Below are positions 1 through 6,078 of a DNA stretch of 8,440 bases, one piece after another. Location of the stretch: positions 1 to 8,440 of the forward strand of contig CALCMV010000051.1 of NCBI GenBank assembly GCA_937967535.1. Reading direction: 5' to 3'. This DNA comes from an uncultured Saprospiraceae bacterium (GTDB lineage: Bacteria > Bacteroidota > Bacteroidia > Chitinophagales > Saprospiraceae). The stretch's first letter is position 1. Every line of letters begins with the position of its first letter. The position numbers were made by a program, and so were the translations under genes. The notes under the pieces were generated by a model. The model searched no databases. It was not told the DNA's origin and saw only the letters and a program-made list of their open reading frames with translations.

Positions 1-22
1 GTCCTTTTCGACTTTTTGCCAT
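1..22 (-). CDS. parB: ParB chromosome-partitioning protein, N-terminal fragment (runs off left edge)
   Basis: On the minus strand an ATG at 22-20 opens a frame reading MAKSRKG before the window ends. ParB proteins commonly begin with a short basic leader of this sort (MAK, then K/R-rich, then a glycine-rich stretch), and parB normally follows parA directly in the same operon. Here parA ends at 116 on the same strand, so the position and spacing fit. ParB would bind parS sites and stimulate the ParA ATPase. Only seven codons are visible, so the call rests on gene order plus the leader. It could be another lysine-rich protein. Confidence 0.6.
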
Positions 23-25
23 AAT

Positions 26-114
26 AATGCTACAATGCGATAATGCTGAAATGCTACAATTAGATAATGACATGAAAACATTGTAGCATTATCGCATTGT
101 AGCATTGTAGCATT
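26..114. repeat. Iterated-word inverted repeat between parA and parB
   Basis: The 11-mer AATGCTACAAT occurs at 26-36 and 50-60, and its reverse complement at 80-90, 96-106 and 104-114. The outermost pairing is a perfect 22-base inverted repeat, 26-47 against 85-106, with a 37-base loop; an alternative 11-base stem pairs 50-60 with 80-90. The right edge runs into the parA stop codon. No T-run follows on the minus strand, so this is not a classical intrinsic terminator. In the parAB transcript it would form a large intra-operon hairpin. It may be a dispersed repeat family. Confidence 0.85.
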
Positions 115-115
115 A

Positions 116-889
116 TCAAGCGGCTGCGAGATTTTGATTCATTACTTCTTTTGCGAGGTTGAGGAAGTTGACAGTGCCTTTGCACTCTGCATCGTACAGA
201 ATGACGGGTTTGCCAAGACCGGGAGCTTCGCCAAGTCGTGCATTTCGGTGGATGATGGTATTGAATACTTTATCCTGAAAATGATTGCGAACTTCGGAAA
301 CTACTTCTTTGGCAAGACGCAGACGACCATCGTACATAGACAATAAAATGCCTTCTATAACAAGGTCAGGGTTGAGATTTTGACGGACGAGGCTGATGGT
401 GTTTTTCAATTTGCCCAAACCCTCTAAGGCAAAAAATTCGCATTGCATCGGGATAATCACCGAGTCGGCAGCCGTCAAAGCATTAATGGTCACAAAACCC
501 AAAGAGGGCAGACAATCAATGATAATAAAATCATAATCATCCCGAATTGATGCTAACATATGCTGCATCACGCGCTCACGTTGAGGGCGATTGACCAATT
601 CGACTTCTGCACCGACCAAATCTACATGCGAAGGCAGCAAGTGCATGTTCGGCGTATCTGTTTCCAGAATAGCATCATAAGGATCCAACTCGTCAATCAT
701 ACAATCGTAGAGACTACTGTCGATTTGTTGTTGGTAAATACCGACACCCGAACTCGAATTTGCCTGCGGGTCGGCATCAATCAATAATACTCTGTTTTCG
801 AGAACAGCAAGACTAGCGGCGAGGTTGATGGCTGTGGTCGTTTTACCGACACCACCTTTTTGATTGGCTATTGCAATGATTTTTCCCAT
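116..889 (-). CDS. parA: ParA/Soj chromosome-partitioning ATPase
   Basis: 257 residues, the usual size for chromosomal ParA (Soj). This is a Walker-type ATPase that binds DNA nonspecifically as an ATP dimer and, with ParB on parS, drives segregation of replicated origins. The deviant Walker A motif KGGVGKTT is at residues 11-18 with the signature lysine K11. The switch I motif LIDADPQAN is around 36-44 (D40), and Walker B IIIDCLPSLG is at 122-131 (D125). Cysteine in place of the more common first proline of DxPPSLG is a mild variation. The family ending, with an R-NARLGEAPGLGKP segment, is present near residue 215-228. The ATG at 889-887 puts the P-loop immediately at the N terminus, as in the family. 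It forms a leftward operon with parB, interrupted by a 93-base gap that holds an iterated-word hairpin. The 940-base region upstream has no gene. Confidence 0.96.
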   Translation of the reverse strand: MGKIIAIANQKGGVGKTTTAINLAASLAVLENRVLLIDADPQANSSSGVGIYQQQIDSSLYDCMIDELDPYDAILETDTPNMHLLPSHVDLVGAEVELVNRPQRERVMQHMLASIRDDYDFIIIDCLPSLGFVTINALTAADSVIIPMQCEFFALEGLGKLKNTISLVRQNLNPDLVIEGILLSMYDGRLRLAKEVVSEVRNHFQDKVFNTIIHRNARLGEAPGLGKPVILYDAECKGTVNFLNLAKEVMNQNLAAA

Positions 890-895
890 TATTAG

Positions 896-954
896 TGATT
901 CGTTTATTCGTTGACTCGTGTATTCGTTAGACTCGTTATTCGTTTATTCGTGAT
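896..954. repeat. Iterated-word repeat (TTATTCGT / GACTCGT) upstream of parA
   Basis: Just upstream of the parA start the sequence cycles through related short words: TTTATTCGT, GACTCGT, TATTCGT, AGACTCGT, TATTCGTTTATTCGT. The segment is a run of imperfect direct repeats rather than a strong hairpin. It lies in what should be the 5' leader or promoter of parA. It has the same style as the other iterated-word repeats in the window but uses a different word. Confidence 0.7.
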
Positions 955-960
955 TTATTT

Positions 961-975
961 TACAAATTGTAAATT
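961..975. promoter_or_regulatory. First copy of a duplicated 15-mer with an 11-base palindromic core
   Basis: TACAAATTGTAAATT here is repeated exactly at 1310-1324. Its core TACAA-A-TTGTA is palindromic. Two identical palindromic sites 349 bases apart upstream of parA could be operators for a dimeric regulator, but in AT-rich DNA this could be chance or part of a degenerate repeat. Confidence 0.3.
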
Positions 976-1144
976 ATCAACTTTGTTTTGTAAAATTCTA
1001 ATTCATCAGAAGGTTATCACCTTTACTTCATTGGAATTTGGTCTTGGCTTAACCGTAGAGTGTTGTGGAATTTTCATGTAGACTGCAAATTTACAATAAT
1101 TCAATCAAAGTTATTTAATCCGCTATCATTTAAATTATGAAAAT

Positions 1145-1153
1145 TTATACACA
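1145..1153 (+). other. DnaA-box-like 9-mer TTATACACA
   Basis: The 9-mer matches the classical DnaA box TTATNCACA. It is the only good match I found in this gap. Because parAB often lies near oriC, it is recorded, but a single box does not define an origin. Confidence 0.25.
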
Positions 1154-1178
1154 GGCAGATGTTTATAAAATGTTAGTA

Positions 1179-1252
1179 ACGAGTTATCGAATTGATGAGT
1201 TGTCGAATTGACGACATCAATAACTCGACAACTCGACAATTCATCAACTCGT
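1179..1252. repeat. Iterated-word imperfect hairpin (GAGTTGTCGAATTGA)
   Basis: The left arm, about 1179-1212, contains two versions of a 15-base word (GAGTTATCGAATTGA, GAGTTGTCGAATTGA). The right arm, about 1217-1252, contains their reverse complements in degenerate form (CAATAACTCGACAACTCG, then CAATTCATCAACTCGT). The two arms can fold into a long imperfect stem with a very short loop. It sits in the middle of the gene-free region. Confidence 0.75.
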
Positions 1253-1309
1253 GAATAAACTTTCTTTGTGCTACAACGTTATCAAAAAAGCGTATATTCG
1301 CACTTAACG

Positions 1310-1324
1310 TACAAATTGTAAATT
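1310..1324. promoter_or_regulatory. Second copy of the duplicated 15-mer
   Basis: Exact second copy of TACAAATTGTAAATT from 961-975, again with the palindromic core TACAA-A-TTGTA. It lies 14 bases before the MITE-like array. Operator function is only a possibility. Confidence 0.3.
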
Positions 1325-1338
1325 TTAAGTGTCTATTC

Positions 1339-1534
1339 ACTAACTGGATTTTAGACGTTTTGGAAATTCGGTAACTGGAAAATTCGGCTTTAAATCATAA
1401 GTAATTGATTATCAATTATTTAATTTTTATTAAGTTAGAAAAATATTCAATTAATTTAACTTTATAATTATTTGATAAAAACAATCTACCTAATACCAAA
1501 TTTCCTAATTCCCCAATGTCCAAAGTCCAATCAC
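1339..1534. mobile_element. MITE-like non-coding element, copy 1
   Basis: An element of about 196 bases, bounded by inverted ends: ACTAACTGGATTTTAGA on the left and TCCAAAGTCCAATCACT on the right. It aligns along its length with copy 2 at 1587-1784. A 31-base block is identical at 1354-1384 and 1602-1632, and a 30-base block at 1488-1517 and 1737-1766, giving a constant offset of 248-249 bases. There is no reading frame. The interior also pairs loosely with itself, so the whole unit could fold into one long imperfect hairpin. Terminal inversions and lack of coding capacity suggest a miniature element moved by a transposase acting in trans. Its ends have diverged more than those of copy 2. Confidence 0.6.
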
Positions 1535-1588
1535 TAACTGGATTTTGAAAATTTTGAAAATATTTCTAATTCCGCAATAGCCAGTTAC
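1532..1588. repeat. 57-base miniature copy of the same element
   Basis: Between the two long copies is a short unit starting CACTAACTGGATTTTGAAA and ending ATTCCGCAATAGCCAGTTAC. Both ends resemble the termini of the long elements, with nearly all of the interior absent. It shares its boundary words with its neighbours, so the three units form an unbroken tandem array. It may be an internal-deletion derivative or a bare pair of ends. Confidence 0.5.
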
Positions 1589-1784
1589 TAACTGGACTTT
1601 GGACGTTTTGGAAATTCGGTAACTGGAAAATTAGGTTTTCAATCGTAAATAATTGATTATCAGCTATTTAGTGTTTATTAAGATAAAAAATTACTCAATT
1701 AATTTAATTTTGTAATTATTTGATAAAAAGCAATTTACCTAATACCAAATTTCCTAATTCCCCAATATCCAAAGTCCAGTTACT
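1587..1784. mobile_element. MITE-like non-coding element, copy 2
   Basis: About 198 bases with a perfect 15-base terminal inverted repeat: TAACTGGACTTTGGA at 1589-1603 and its complement at 1768-1782. The inversion continues imperfectly for some 45 bases on each side (for example AAATTAGG-like words facing CCTAATT). It has no coding capacity. It ends 43 bases before the ytxJ start codon, so it probably lies in that gene's promoter or 5' leader and could affect its expression. Confidence 0.65.
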
Positions 1785-1827
1785 AGGACATAATTACAAT
1801 TTATAATTTGATATTTAAAATTTAAAC

Positions 1828-2214
1828 ATGGGATTTTTTAGTAAATTTACAACTAAAACCGATAGCACCACAATCCAAGACGTTCAATGGCATGTGCTAA
1901 ATACAGAAGCCGATTTAGAAGCTTTGATAGAACGTTCAAATACAGTACCTTGTGTTATATTTAAGCACAGTACAAGATGTTCGATTAGTTCGATGGCAAA
2001 AGACCGTTTTGAGCGCAAGTGGGATTTGAGCGATACAGAAGTTGAACCTTATTTTCTGGATTTGATTGCTTATCGCCCGGTATCCAACAAAATTGCGGAA
2101 ACACTTGGAGTGGTTCATCAATCGCCACAAATTATTTTGGTGAAAGACGGCAAAGCAGTCTATGACACTTCGCACAACGACATTAGTGTAGCAAATTTGA
2201 AAACGCAACTCTAA
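1828..2214 (+). CDS. ytxJ: YtxJ-type monothiol bacilliredoxin-like protein
   Basis: 128 residues, a typical length for the YtxJ/BrxC family (DUF2847), which has a thioredoxin-like fold. In low-GC Gram-positives and many Bacteroidota these cytoplasmic proteins are linked to bacillithiol, the thiol that replaces glutathione, and are thought to remove or sense bacillithiol mixed disulfides on proteins. The family hallmark FKHSTRCSISSMA is visible at about 45-57 with the single active cysteine C51 (TRCSIS). The expected proline of thioredoxin folds lies in HQSPQ (P100), followed by the strand IILVKDGKAVYD. There is no signal peptide. The rhomboid gene starts 17 bases after its stop, so the two may be co-transcribed. 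A MITE-like element lies 43 bases upstream. The redox role is inferred from the family. Confidence 0.93.
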   Translation: MGFFSKFTTKTDSTTIQDVQWHVLNTEADLEALIERSNTVPCVIFKHSTRCSISSMAKDRFERKWDLSDTEVEPYFLDLIAYRPVSNKIAETLGVVHQSPQIILVKDGKAVYDTSHNDISVANLKTQL

Positions 2215-2231
2215 TAACTCGGTACTCAATT

Positions 2232-2915
2232 ATGATATTTCCAATAGGTGACGACAATGTACAAGGCGGTTACAAACCGATATTCAGCTACCTTTTTATC
2301 GGTTTGAATGTGCTGATATTTTTGTATCAGGCTACTTTACAACCGGATTGTAGCGAATTTGTCAGGCATTTTGGCGCGATACCCGTCGAAATTGTCAATG
2401 GGCAGGATTATTTTACGCTCCTGACGAGCATGTTTTTGCATGGCGGATGGATGCACTTGATTGGCAATATGATGTTCCTTTGGGTCTTTGCCGACAATAT
2501 TGAGGCGACGATTGGCAATGTTCGCTTTGCGTTTTTCTACCTCATGGGTGGCTTGGCAGCATCGGCGGCGCATATCTTTTTTAATCTTGATAGTCCGATT
2601 CCGGCAGTAGGCGCGAGTGGTGCGATTTCGGCAGTATTGGGCGCGTATATGGTCATGTTTCCCAAGTCGCAGATTAAGGTTTTTGTTGCCTATATCTTCT
2701 CGTCATTTCATATGGCGGCGGTTTGGTTTTTGGGACTTTGGATTGGTCAGCAATTGATTAGCGGTATTGGCGAATTGCTGCCGAGTCAGGTGGCAGGTTC
2801 GGGTGGTGGCGTGGCTTGGTGGGCGCATATCGGTGGGTTTGTATTTGGGGTATTGGCTGGCTTCCTATTTAAAGGTACTCGCCCGATGATTGAGAATGAT
2901 TTGGATTATGCTTGA
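2232..2915 (+). CDS. Rhomboid-family intramembrane serine protease
   Basis: 227 residues, a compact rhomboid core without an extra soluble domain. It is an inner-membrane protease that cuts transmembrane helices of client proteins. About six membrane segments can be read, starting near residues 18-35, 62-88, 98-115, 127-145, 160-180 and 194-214. The key motifs are present: HGGWMHLIGNM at 70-80, giving H75 and the oxyanion-hole residue N79; VGASGAISAVLGAY at 126-139 with catalytic serine S129; and WWAHIGGFVFG at 196-206 with catalytic histidine H199. The enzyme should therefore be active. An ATG start after a 17-base gap behind ytxJ suggests a two-gene unit. The substrate cannot be inferred. 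The coding strand is G-rich relative to C, unlike the genes further right. Confidence 0.95.
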   Translation: MIFPIGDDNVQGGYKPIFSYLFIGLNVLIFLYQATLQPDCSEFVRHFGAIPVEIVNGQDYFTLLTSMFLHGGWMHLIGNMMFLWVFADNIEATIGNVRFAFFYLMGGLAASAAHIFFNLDSPIPAVGASGAISAVLGAYMVMFPKSQIKVFVAYIFSSFHMAAVWFLGLWIGQQLISGIGELLPSQVAGSGGGVAWWAHIGGFVFGVLAGFLFKGTRPMIENDLDYA

Positions 2916-2942
2916 TTTTTGATTGGGTGATTTTTGATTGAA
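2913..2942 (+). repeat. Two tandem 15-mers at the rhomboid stop codon
   Basis: TGATTTTTGATTGGG is followed directly by TGATTTTTGATTGAA, the first TGA being the stop codon of the rhomboid gene. It is probably a small replication-slippage duplication. Confidence 0.6.
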
Positions 2943-3052
2943 TTTATTTTTTTTAATACAATATATTAATTTTAAATTTCAAAACACATTATTTTTTATT
3001 TTACTTTTTAAATAACTCAATTTAAATTAATTAACACAAAAATCGTATAACT

Positions 3053-4510
3053 ATGAAAAAGGCTGTTTTAACCACTTTAATTTTATTTATAACCCTTTTA
3101 TGTATTGGTCAAATATCTTATGAAAATAGAATTGAATTTCCACTTAGTCACAAATATGAACGCAAGGATTTTTTTGACTTTGGAAAAGACGGACTTGTTG
3201 TTCACTCAAGGGAAAACGAAACGCCTAACAATAAAACTATATGGGAATATAAACTATATGACACTAACTTAAAACCGATAAAAGAATTAAAAGTTTTAAT
3301 TCATAATAAAAGTTCTTATCGACGCACTCGTCATACAAATGAAAATATCCATACTCTGTATGAAAGTAATGAGAAAAACACCTATACTCTCATAACTACT
3401 GCTATTCCTTCTTTAGATACAATCAAAGTTGAAACCAAACTACCTCCCAAGAGGTGGGCGAGGAGTATGCATGTAATCGGTGAGCATATTTTTTTTGAAT
3501 TAATTGATATTTCTGAAAGTGATATTATTCTGGTAGTTAACTGGAAAACAGGTAAACAAAAATTGATACCTAAAATTCTCAATGATTCCGATGCTCGAGT
3601 TGTTATAAAGAGTTTATTACCCAACCCGAAGAAAAATAGTTTTACGGTACATGCGGTGGGTAGAAATAAAAGAGAAAATGATTACATCGTATTCTTTGAT
3701 GATACAGGCAGCAAAATTAATGAAGTAAATCTCAATGAAATTAATGGCGCAGAATACGATATATTGGATGCATCAGGTATCAAAAATGATGATCAACGGC
3801 ATATTCTAACAGGAACATATTACAAAAAAAAACGTAAATATGGTATCTTTTTTAGCGTATTAAATGAAAATAAAGTTGAATTTTCAAGCACGAATAACTA
3901 CGAAGATTTAGAAGATTTCTTCGGGTTGGCAGATCTAGAAAAAAAGGAAAAAAGAAAACAGAAATCACTATTGGAGTCAAAGGGACTTCACTACATGAAA
4001 ATGCATGAGGTCATTCCTATGCACGATGGATACTTACTCGTTGGTCAAGTCAGTCATAGAATTGATAGCAACGAAGATTATCTTCTCTGGGCAATGTTAC
4101 TTTCTCCTAATCAATTTCTTATAGATTCACGATATACGCACGCAGCATTACTCAAATTTGATTATGAAGGCAATCTGAAATGGAACAAGTCGTTTCGCAC
4201 ATGGGTATCCTATGAATCAATCTCCGAGAGAAAATACATGAATATTGTAGAAAAGGACGAAAACTCCGTTAAACTCGTTTATACCACAGATAATATACTC
4301 AAATCTATAAAGATTGGACATGACGGAAAAATTATAGAAGAATACGAGTTTGAGTCTGCAAAAACCGACCTTAAGGCTAAACAAAAGTGGCTAATTGAGG
4401 ATGTAAATTATTGGTACGATGACTATCTCATTGTTTATGAAGAACGAAGAAATAGAAAAGGTAACGGAAGGAAAAACACTATCTCGTTTAGTAAAGTAAA
4501 ATATAAATAA
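3053..4510 (+). CDS. Secreted protein of unknown function, possibly beta-propeller-like
   Basis: 485 residues. I do not recognise the family. Residues 1 to about 20 form a classical signal peptide: MKK followed by a hydrophobic core and probable cleavage near CIGQ-IS. There is no lipobox. The mature part is rich in beta-strand-like segments with aromatic and charged residues and has no other membrane helix, pointing to the periplasm or outside. Segments such as DGYLLVG (325-331) and FDYEGNLKWNKSF (about 369-381) resemble blades of Bacteroidota beta-propeller proteins, but no regular repeat is clear. A lysine-rich stretch sits at about 294-304. The gene is much more AT-rich than the genes on either side. 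It ends 33 bases before the moxR start, so co-transcription is possible. Its start ATG is followed by AAAAAGG, as is usual for signal-peptide genes. Function is unknown. Confidence 0.8.
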   Translation: MKKAVLTTLILFITLLCIGQISYENRIEFPLSHKYERKDFFDFGKDGLVVHSRENETPNNKTIWEYKLYDTNLKPIKELKVLIHNKSSYRRTRHTNENIHTLYESNEKNTYTLITTAIPSLDTIKVETKLPPKRWARSMHVIGEHIFFELIDISESDIILVVNWKTGKQKLIPKILNDSDARVVIKSLLPNPKKNSFTVHAVGRNKRENDYIVFFDDTGSKINEVNLNEINGAEYDILDASGIKNDDQRHILTGTYYKKKRKYGIFFSVLNENKVEFSSTNNYEDLEDFFGLADLEKKEKRKQKSLLESKGLHYMKMHEVIPMHDGYLLVGQVSHRIDSNEDYLLWAMLLSPNQFLIDSRYTHAALLKFDYEGNLKWNKSFRTWVSYESISERKYMNIVEKDENSVKLVYTTDNILKSIKIGHDGKIIEEYEFESAKTDLKAKQKWLIEDVNYWYDDYLIVYEERRNRKGNGRKNTISFSKVKYK

Positions 4511-4543
4511 TCACTATTGCAACAACACCACAACACTAATATC

Positions 4544-5632
4544 ATGGAAGAATTAACACCAACAGAAGGTCACAATTACCAAGCGGAAGAGAATCCCATT
4601 ACGACACCTACCGAAGTACCCGAAGCGGAAGAAATCGTTGCGCCCATAGAGGAAGCCGAAGCACAATGGGGCAGAAATCGCCTCAATGTAGAACCTATCA
4701 GCGATGCCGTTGACCGTATCAAAGACGAGATTCAGAAGGTCGTCGTGGGGCAGGATGAGATGTTGGACTTGCTGATTGTGGCGATGCTGGCAGGCGGACA
4801 TGTTATACTTGAAGGTGTGCCGGGTATTGCCAAGACCTTGACTGCCAAACTTTTAGCACAAACGGTTGAGACGGGCTTTTCGCGGATTCAATTTACGCCC
4901 GACCTGATGCCAAGCGATGTGGTTGGTACGACGGTTTTTAATATGAAAACTTCGGAATTTACCTTCAATGAAGGTCCGGTTTTCTCCAATATCGTACTGG
5001 TAGATGAAATCAATCGCGCACCTGCCAAGACGCAATCTGCCTTGTTTGAGGTCATGGAAGAACGCCAAGTGACCATAGATGGCACGACCCACAAAATGGG
5101 TTTCCCCTTCATGGTACTCGCCACCCAAAATCCTATCGAACAGGAAGGTACTTACAAATTGCCCGAAGCGCAGCTTGACCGTTTTCTTTTTCGCGTCCTC
5201 CTCTCCTACCCTTCTCTGGAAGAAGAAGTCGCAATACTTGAACGCTTCAAAGATGACTTTAGCGGAAAGGTCAGTGCTGATGTGCGCCCCACCGTCACCG
5301 CCGCCCAACTCGCCGAATATCGCGAACTCATCGAGCAAGTCCACATACGCCCCGAATTGCTGAAATATATCGCCGAAATCATCCATAATACCCGCAACAA
5401 CGGCGACCTTTTCTTAGGTGCATCGCCACGCGCCTCACTCGCCATCATGCGTACCGCCAAAACAAAAGCCGCCATGAGTGGACGCGACTTCGTAACGCCC
5501 GACGATATTCGTTTTGTGGTATCGCCTGTGCTAAATCACCGTATTATCCTGACACCGGAACGCGAAATGGAAGGCTTTACAGTAGAGGATGTGATTGGGG
5601 ATATTTTGGAGAAGATTGAGGTGCCGCGTTAA
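4544..5632 (+). CDS. MoxR-family AAA+ ATPase
   Basis: 362 residues from the ATG at 4544; a TTG at 4517 would add nine residues of no evident value. MoxR ATPases are cytoplasmic AAA+ chaperones that help assemble or activate partner complexes, often together with DUF58 and von Willebrand A-domain proteins. Visible motifs: Walker A GVPGIAKT at 91-98, Walker B VLVDEIN at 151-157, sensor 1 ATQNP at 193-197, the PEAQLDRF segment with a probable arginine finger R213, and sensor 2 GASPRAS at 292-298. The first 40 residues are rich in E, P and T and look disordered; they lie before the family core. The usual DUF58 gene does not follow: the gene is closed by a palindrome and then an antitoxin-like gene. 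The preceding gene encodes a secreted protein of unknown role. Base composition changes along the gene from G-rich to C-rich and back. Confidence 0.94.
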   Translation: MEELTPTEGHNYQAEENPITTPTEVPEAEEIVAPIEEAEAQWGRNRLNVEPISDAVDRIKDEIQKVVVGQDEMLDLLIVAMLAGGHVILEGVPGIAKTLTAKLLAQTVETGFSRIQFTPDLMPSDVVGTTVFNMKTSEFTFNEGPVFSNIVLVDEINRAPAKTQSALFEVMEERQVTIDGTTHKMGFPFMVLATQNPIEQEGTYKLPEAQLDRFLFRVLLSYPSLEEEVAILERFKDDFSGKVSADVRPTVTAAQLAEYRELIEQVHIRPELLKYIAEIIHNTRNNGDLFLGASPRASLAIMRTAKTKAAMSGRDFVTPDDIRFVVSPVLNHRIILTPEREMEGFTVEDVIGDILEKIEVPR

Positions 5633-5635
5633 AAA

Positions 5636-5673
5636 AAAATGTAGGGACAAGGCATGCCTTGTCCCTACATTTT
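5636..5673. terminator. 38-base perfect palindrome, likely terminator behind moxR
   Basis: A perfect inverted repeat centred between 5654 and 5655, with core GGGACAAGGCATGCCTTGTC and flanks AAAATGTA / TACATTTT. It begins three bases after the moxR stop. On the + strand a strong stem is followed by TTTT, and on the minus strand by nine T residues, so it could end transcription in either direction. GTAGGGACAAGG palindromes of this type are familiar as dispersed intergenic repeats in bacterial genomes, so it may be a repeat recruited as a terminator. Confidence 0.75.
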
Positions 5674-5703
5674 GGCATCGAAAAAGAAAAATCTGTATCT
5701 TTA
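5670..5703 (+). promoter_or_regulatory. Candidate Bacteroidota promoter for the antitoxin-like gene
   Basis: TTTTG at 5670-5674 and TATCTTTA at 5696-5703 match the Bacteroidota primary sigma factor elements (-33 TTTG, -7 TAnnTTTG, one mismatch) with a 21-base spacer. The start codon at 5719 lies 15 bases downstream of the -7 element. The -33 element is formed by the tail of the palindrome. Confidence 0.4.
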
Positions 5704-5718
5704 TCGAAAATACAAAGC

Positions 5719-5931
5719 ATGAGTACAACACAAATTATAGAAACAATACGCCAACTACCTCTTGATAGACAGGAATATATCGTACACACTATTCTCGAAG
5801 ATGTAAAGGCGAATAAACCTGATGGTAAAAAAAGCTATAATCATTCTTTTGCAACTGATGAAGAAGGCTATGCAGCTATGGCGGCGGACGAGGAACGCGA
5901 AAAAGCGGCATTGGAATGGATTGAACGATAA
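5719..5931 (+). CDS. Small antitoxin-like protein upstream of a PIN toxin remnant
   Basis: 70 residues, starting at the ATG at 5719. An in-frame ATG at 5659 lies inside the palindrome, ahead of the likely promoter, and is unlikely. The N-terminal half, MSTTQIIETIRQLPLDRQEY, is a short amphipathic helical segment like those of small antitoxins that pair with PIN-domain toxins. The C-terminal half is strongly acidic and helical (EEGYAAMAADEEREKAALEW). No DNA-binding motif is certain. It stands directly upstream of a broken second small frame and a truncated PIN toxin, so it is either the antitoxin itself or the first of two small genes. The TAA at 5929-5931 might also be a lesion separating what was once a longer protein, because plausible coding sequence continues in another frame. 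Confidence 0.55.
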   Translation: MSTTQIIETIRQLPLDRQEYIVHTILEDVKANKPDGKKSYNHSFATDEEGYAAMAADEEREKAALEWIER

Positions 5932-6078
5932 CAACCTATCAGAAATTCGTCAGATATTAACTCAATATTTTGCAGATAAAGCTACAACGGAAATGGATAG
6001 ATTGTGGGATGAAAATGGTTAGACAAATGAGACGATGAATGGCTGAAAGGCGACAATGATGATACTACCAAATCATGA
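5921..6078 (+). pseudogene. Broken small gene, antitoxin-like, formerly coupled to the PIN toxin
   Basis: Frame 2 from about 5921 (TTG) reads a helical segment, NNLSEIRQILTQYF then ATTEMDRLWDENG, before TAG at 6020-6022. If that TAG were TGG (tryptophan), it would continue TNET; then, after restoring one missing base near 6036-6037, it would read EWLKGDNDDTTKS and stop at TGA 6076-6078. That stop overlaps the PIN gene's ATG as ATGA, the classic coupling of an antitoxin to its toxin. The inferred ending, LWDENGW followed by an acidic/polar tail, resembles small proteins seen upstream of PIN toxins. Two lesions are therefore proposed, one nonsense and one single-base deletion. There is no good ATG start, so the beginning may lie in the preceding gene's frame. 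Confidence 0.5.

Larger units (their letters stand above)
890..1827. other. 938-base gene-free region between divergent parA and ytxJ
   Basis: No reading frame here looks like a protein. The stretch is very AT-rich and packed with repeats, listed separately: an iterated word beside the parA start, a hairpin around 1179-1252, and a MITE-like tandem array from 1339 to 1784. It must contain the promoters for parA (leftward) and ytxJ (rightward). I could not identify a convincing TTTG / TAnnTTTG pair for either. A near-match ATAATTTG lies at about 1802-1809, 18 bases before the ytxJ start, without a clear -33 partner. Confidence 0.8.

Noticed and set aside
26..114. Intrinsic terminator after parA
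   Set aside because: The stem is strong but no T-run follows on the minus strand, and parB appears to start directly beyond it.
4517..4543. TTG start that would extend MoxR by nine residues
   Set aside because: The added residues are glutamine/histidine/asparagine-rich with no family support; the ATG at 4544 is the simpler start.
4853..5386. Minus-strand frame (177 codons) opposite moxR
   Set aside because: Antisense to the highly conserved AAA+ core; no recognisable domain.
5659..5718. In-frame ATG upstream of the antitoxin-like gene
   Set aside because: It lies within the perfect palindrome and upstream of the candidate -7 element, so the transcript would not include it.
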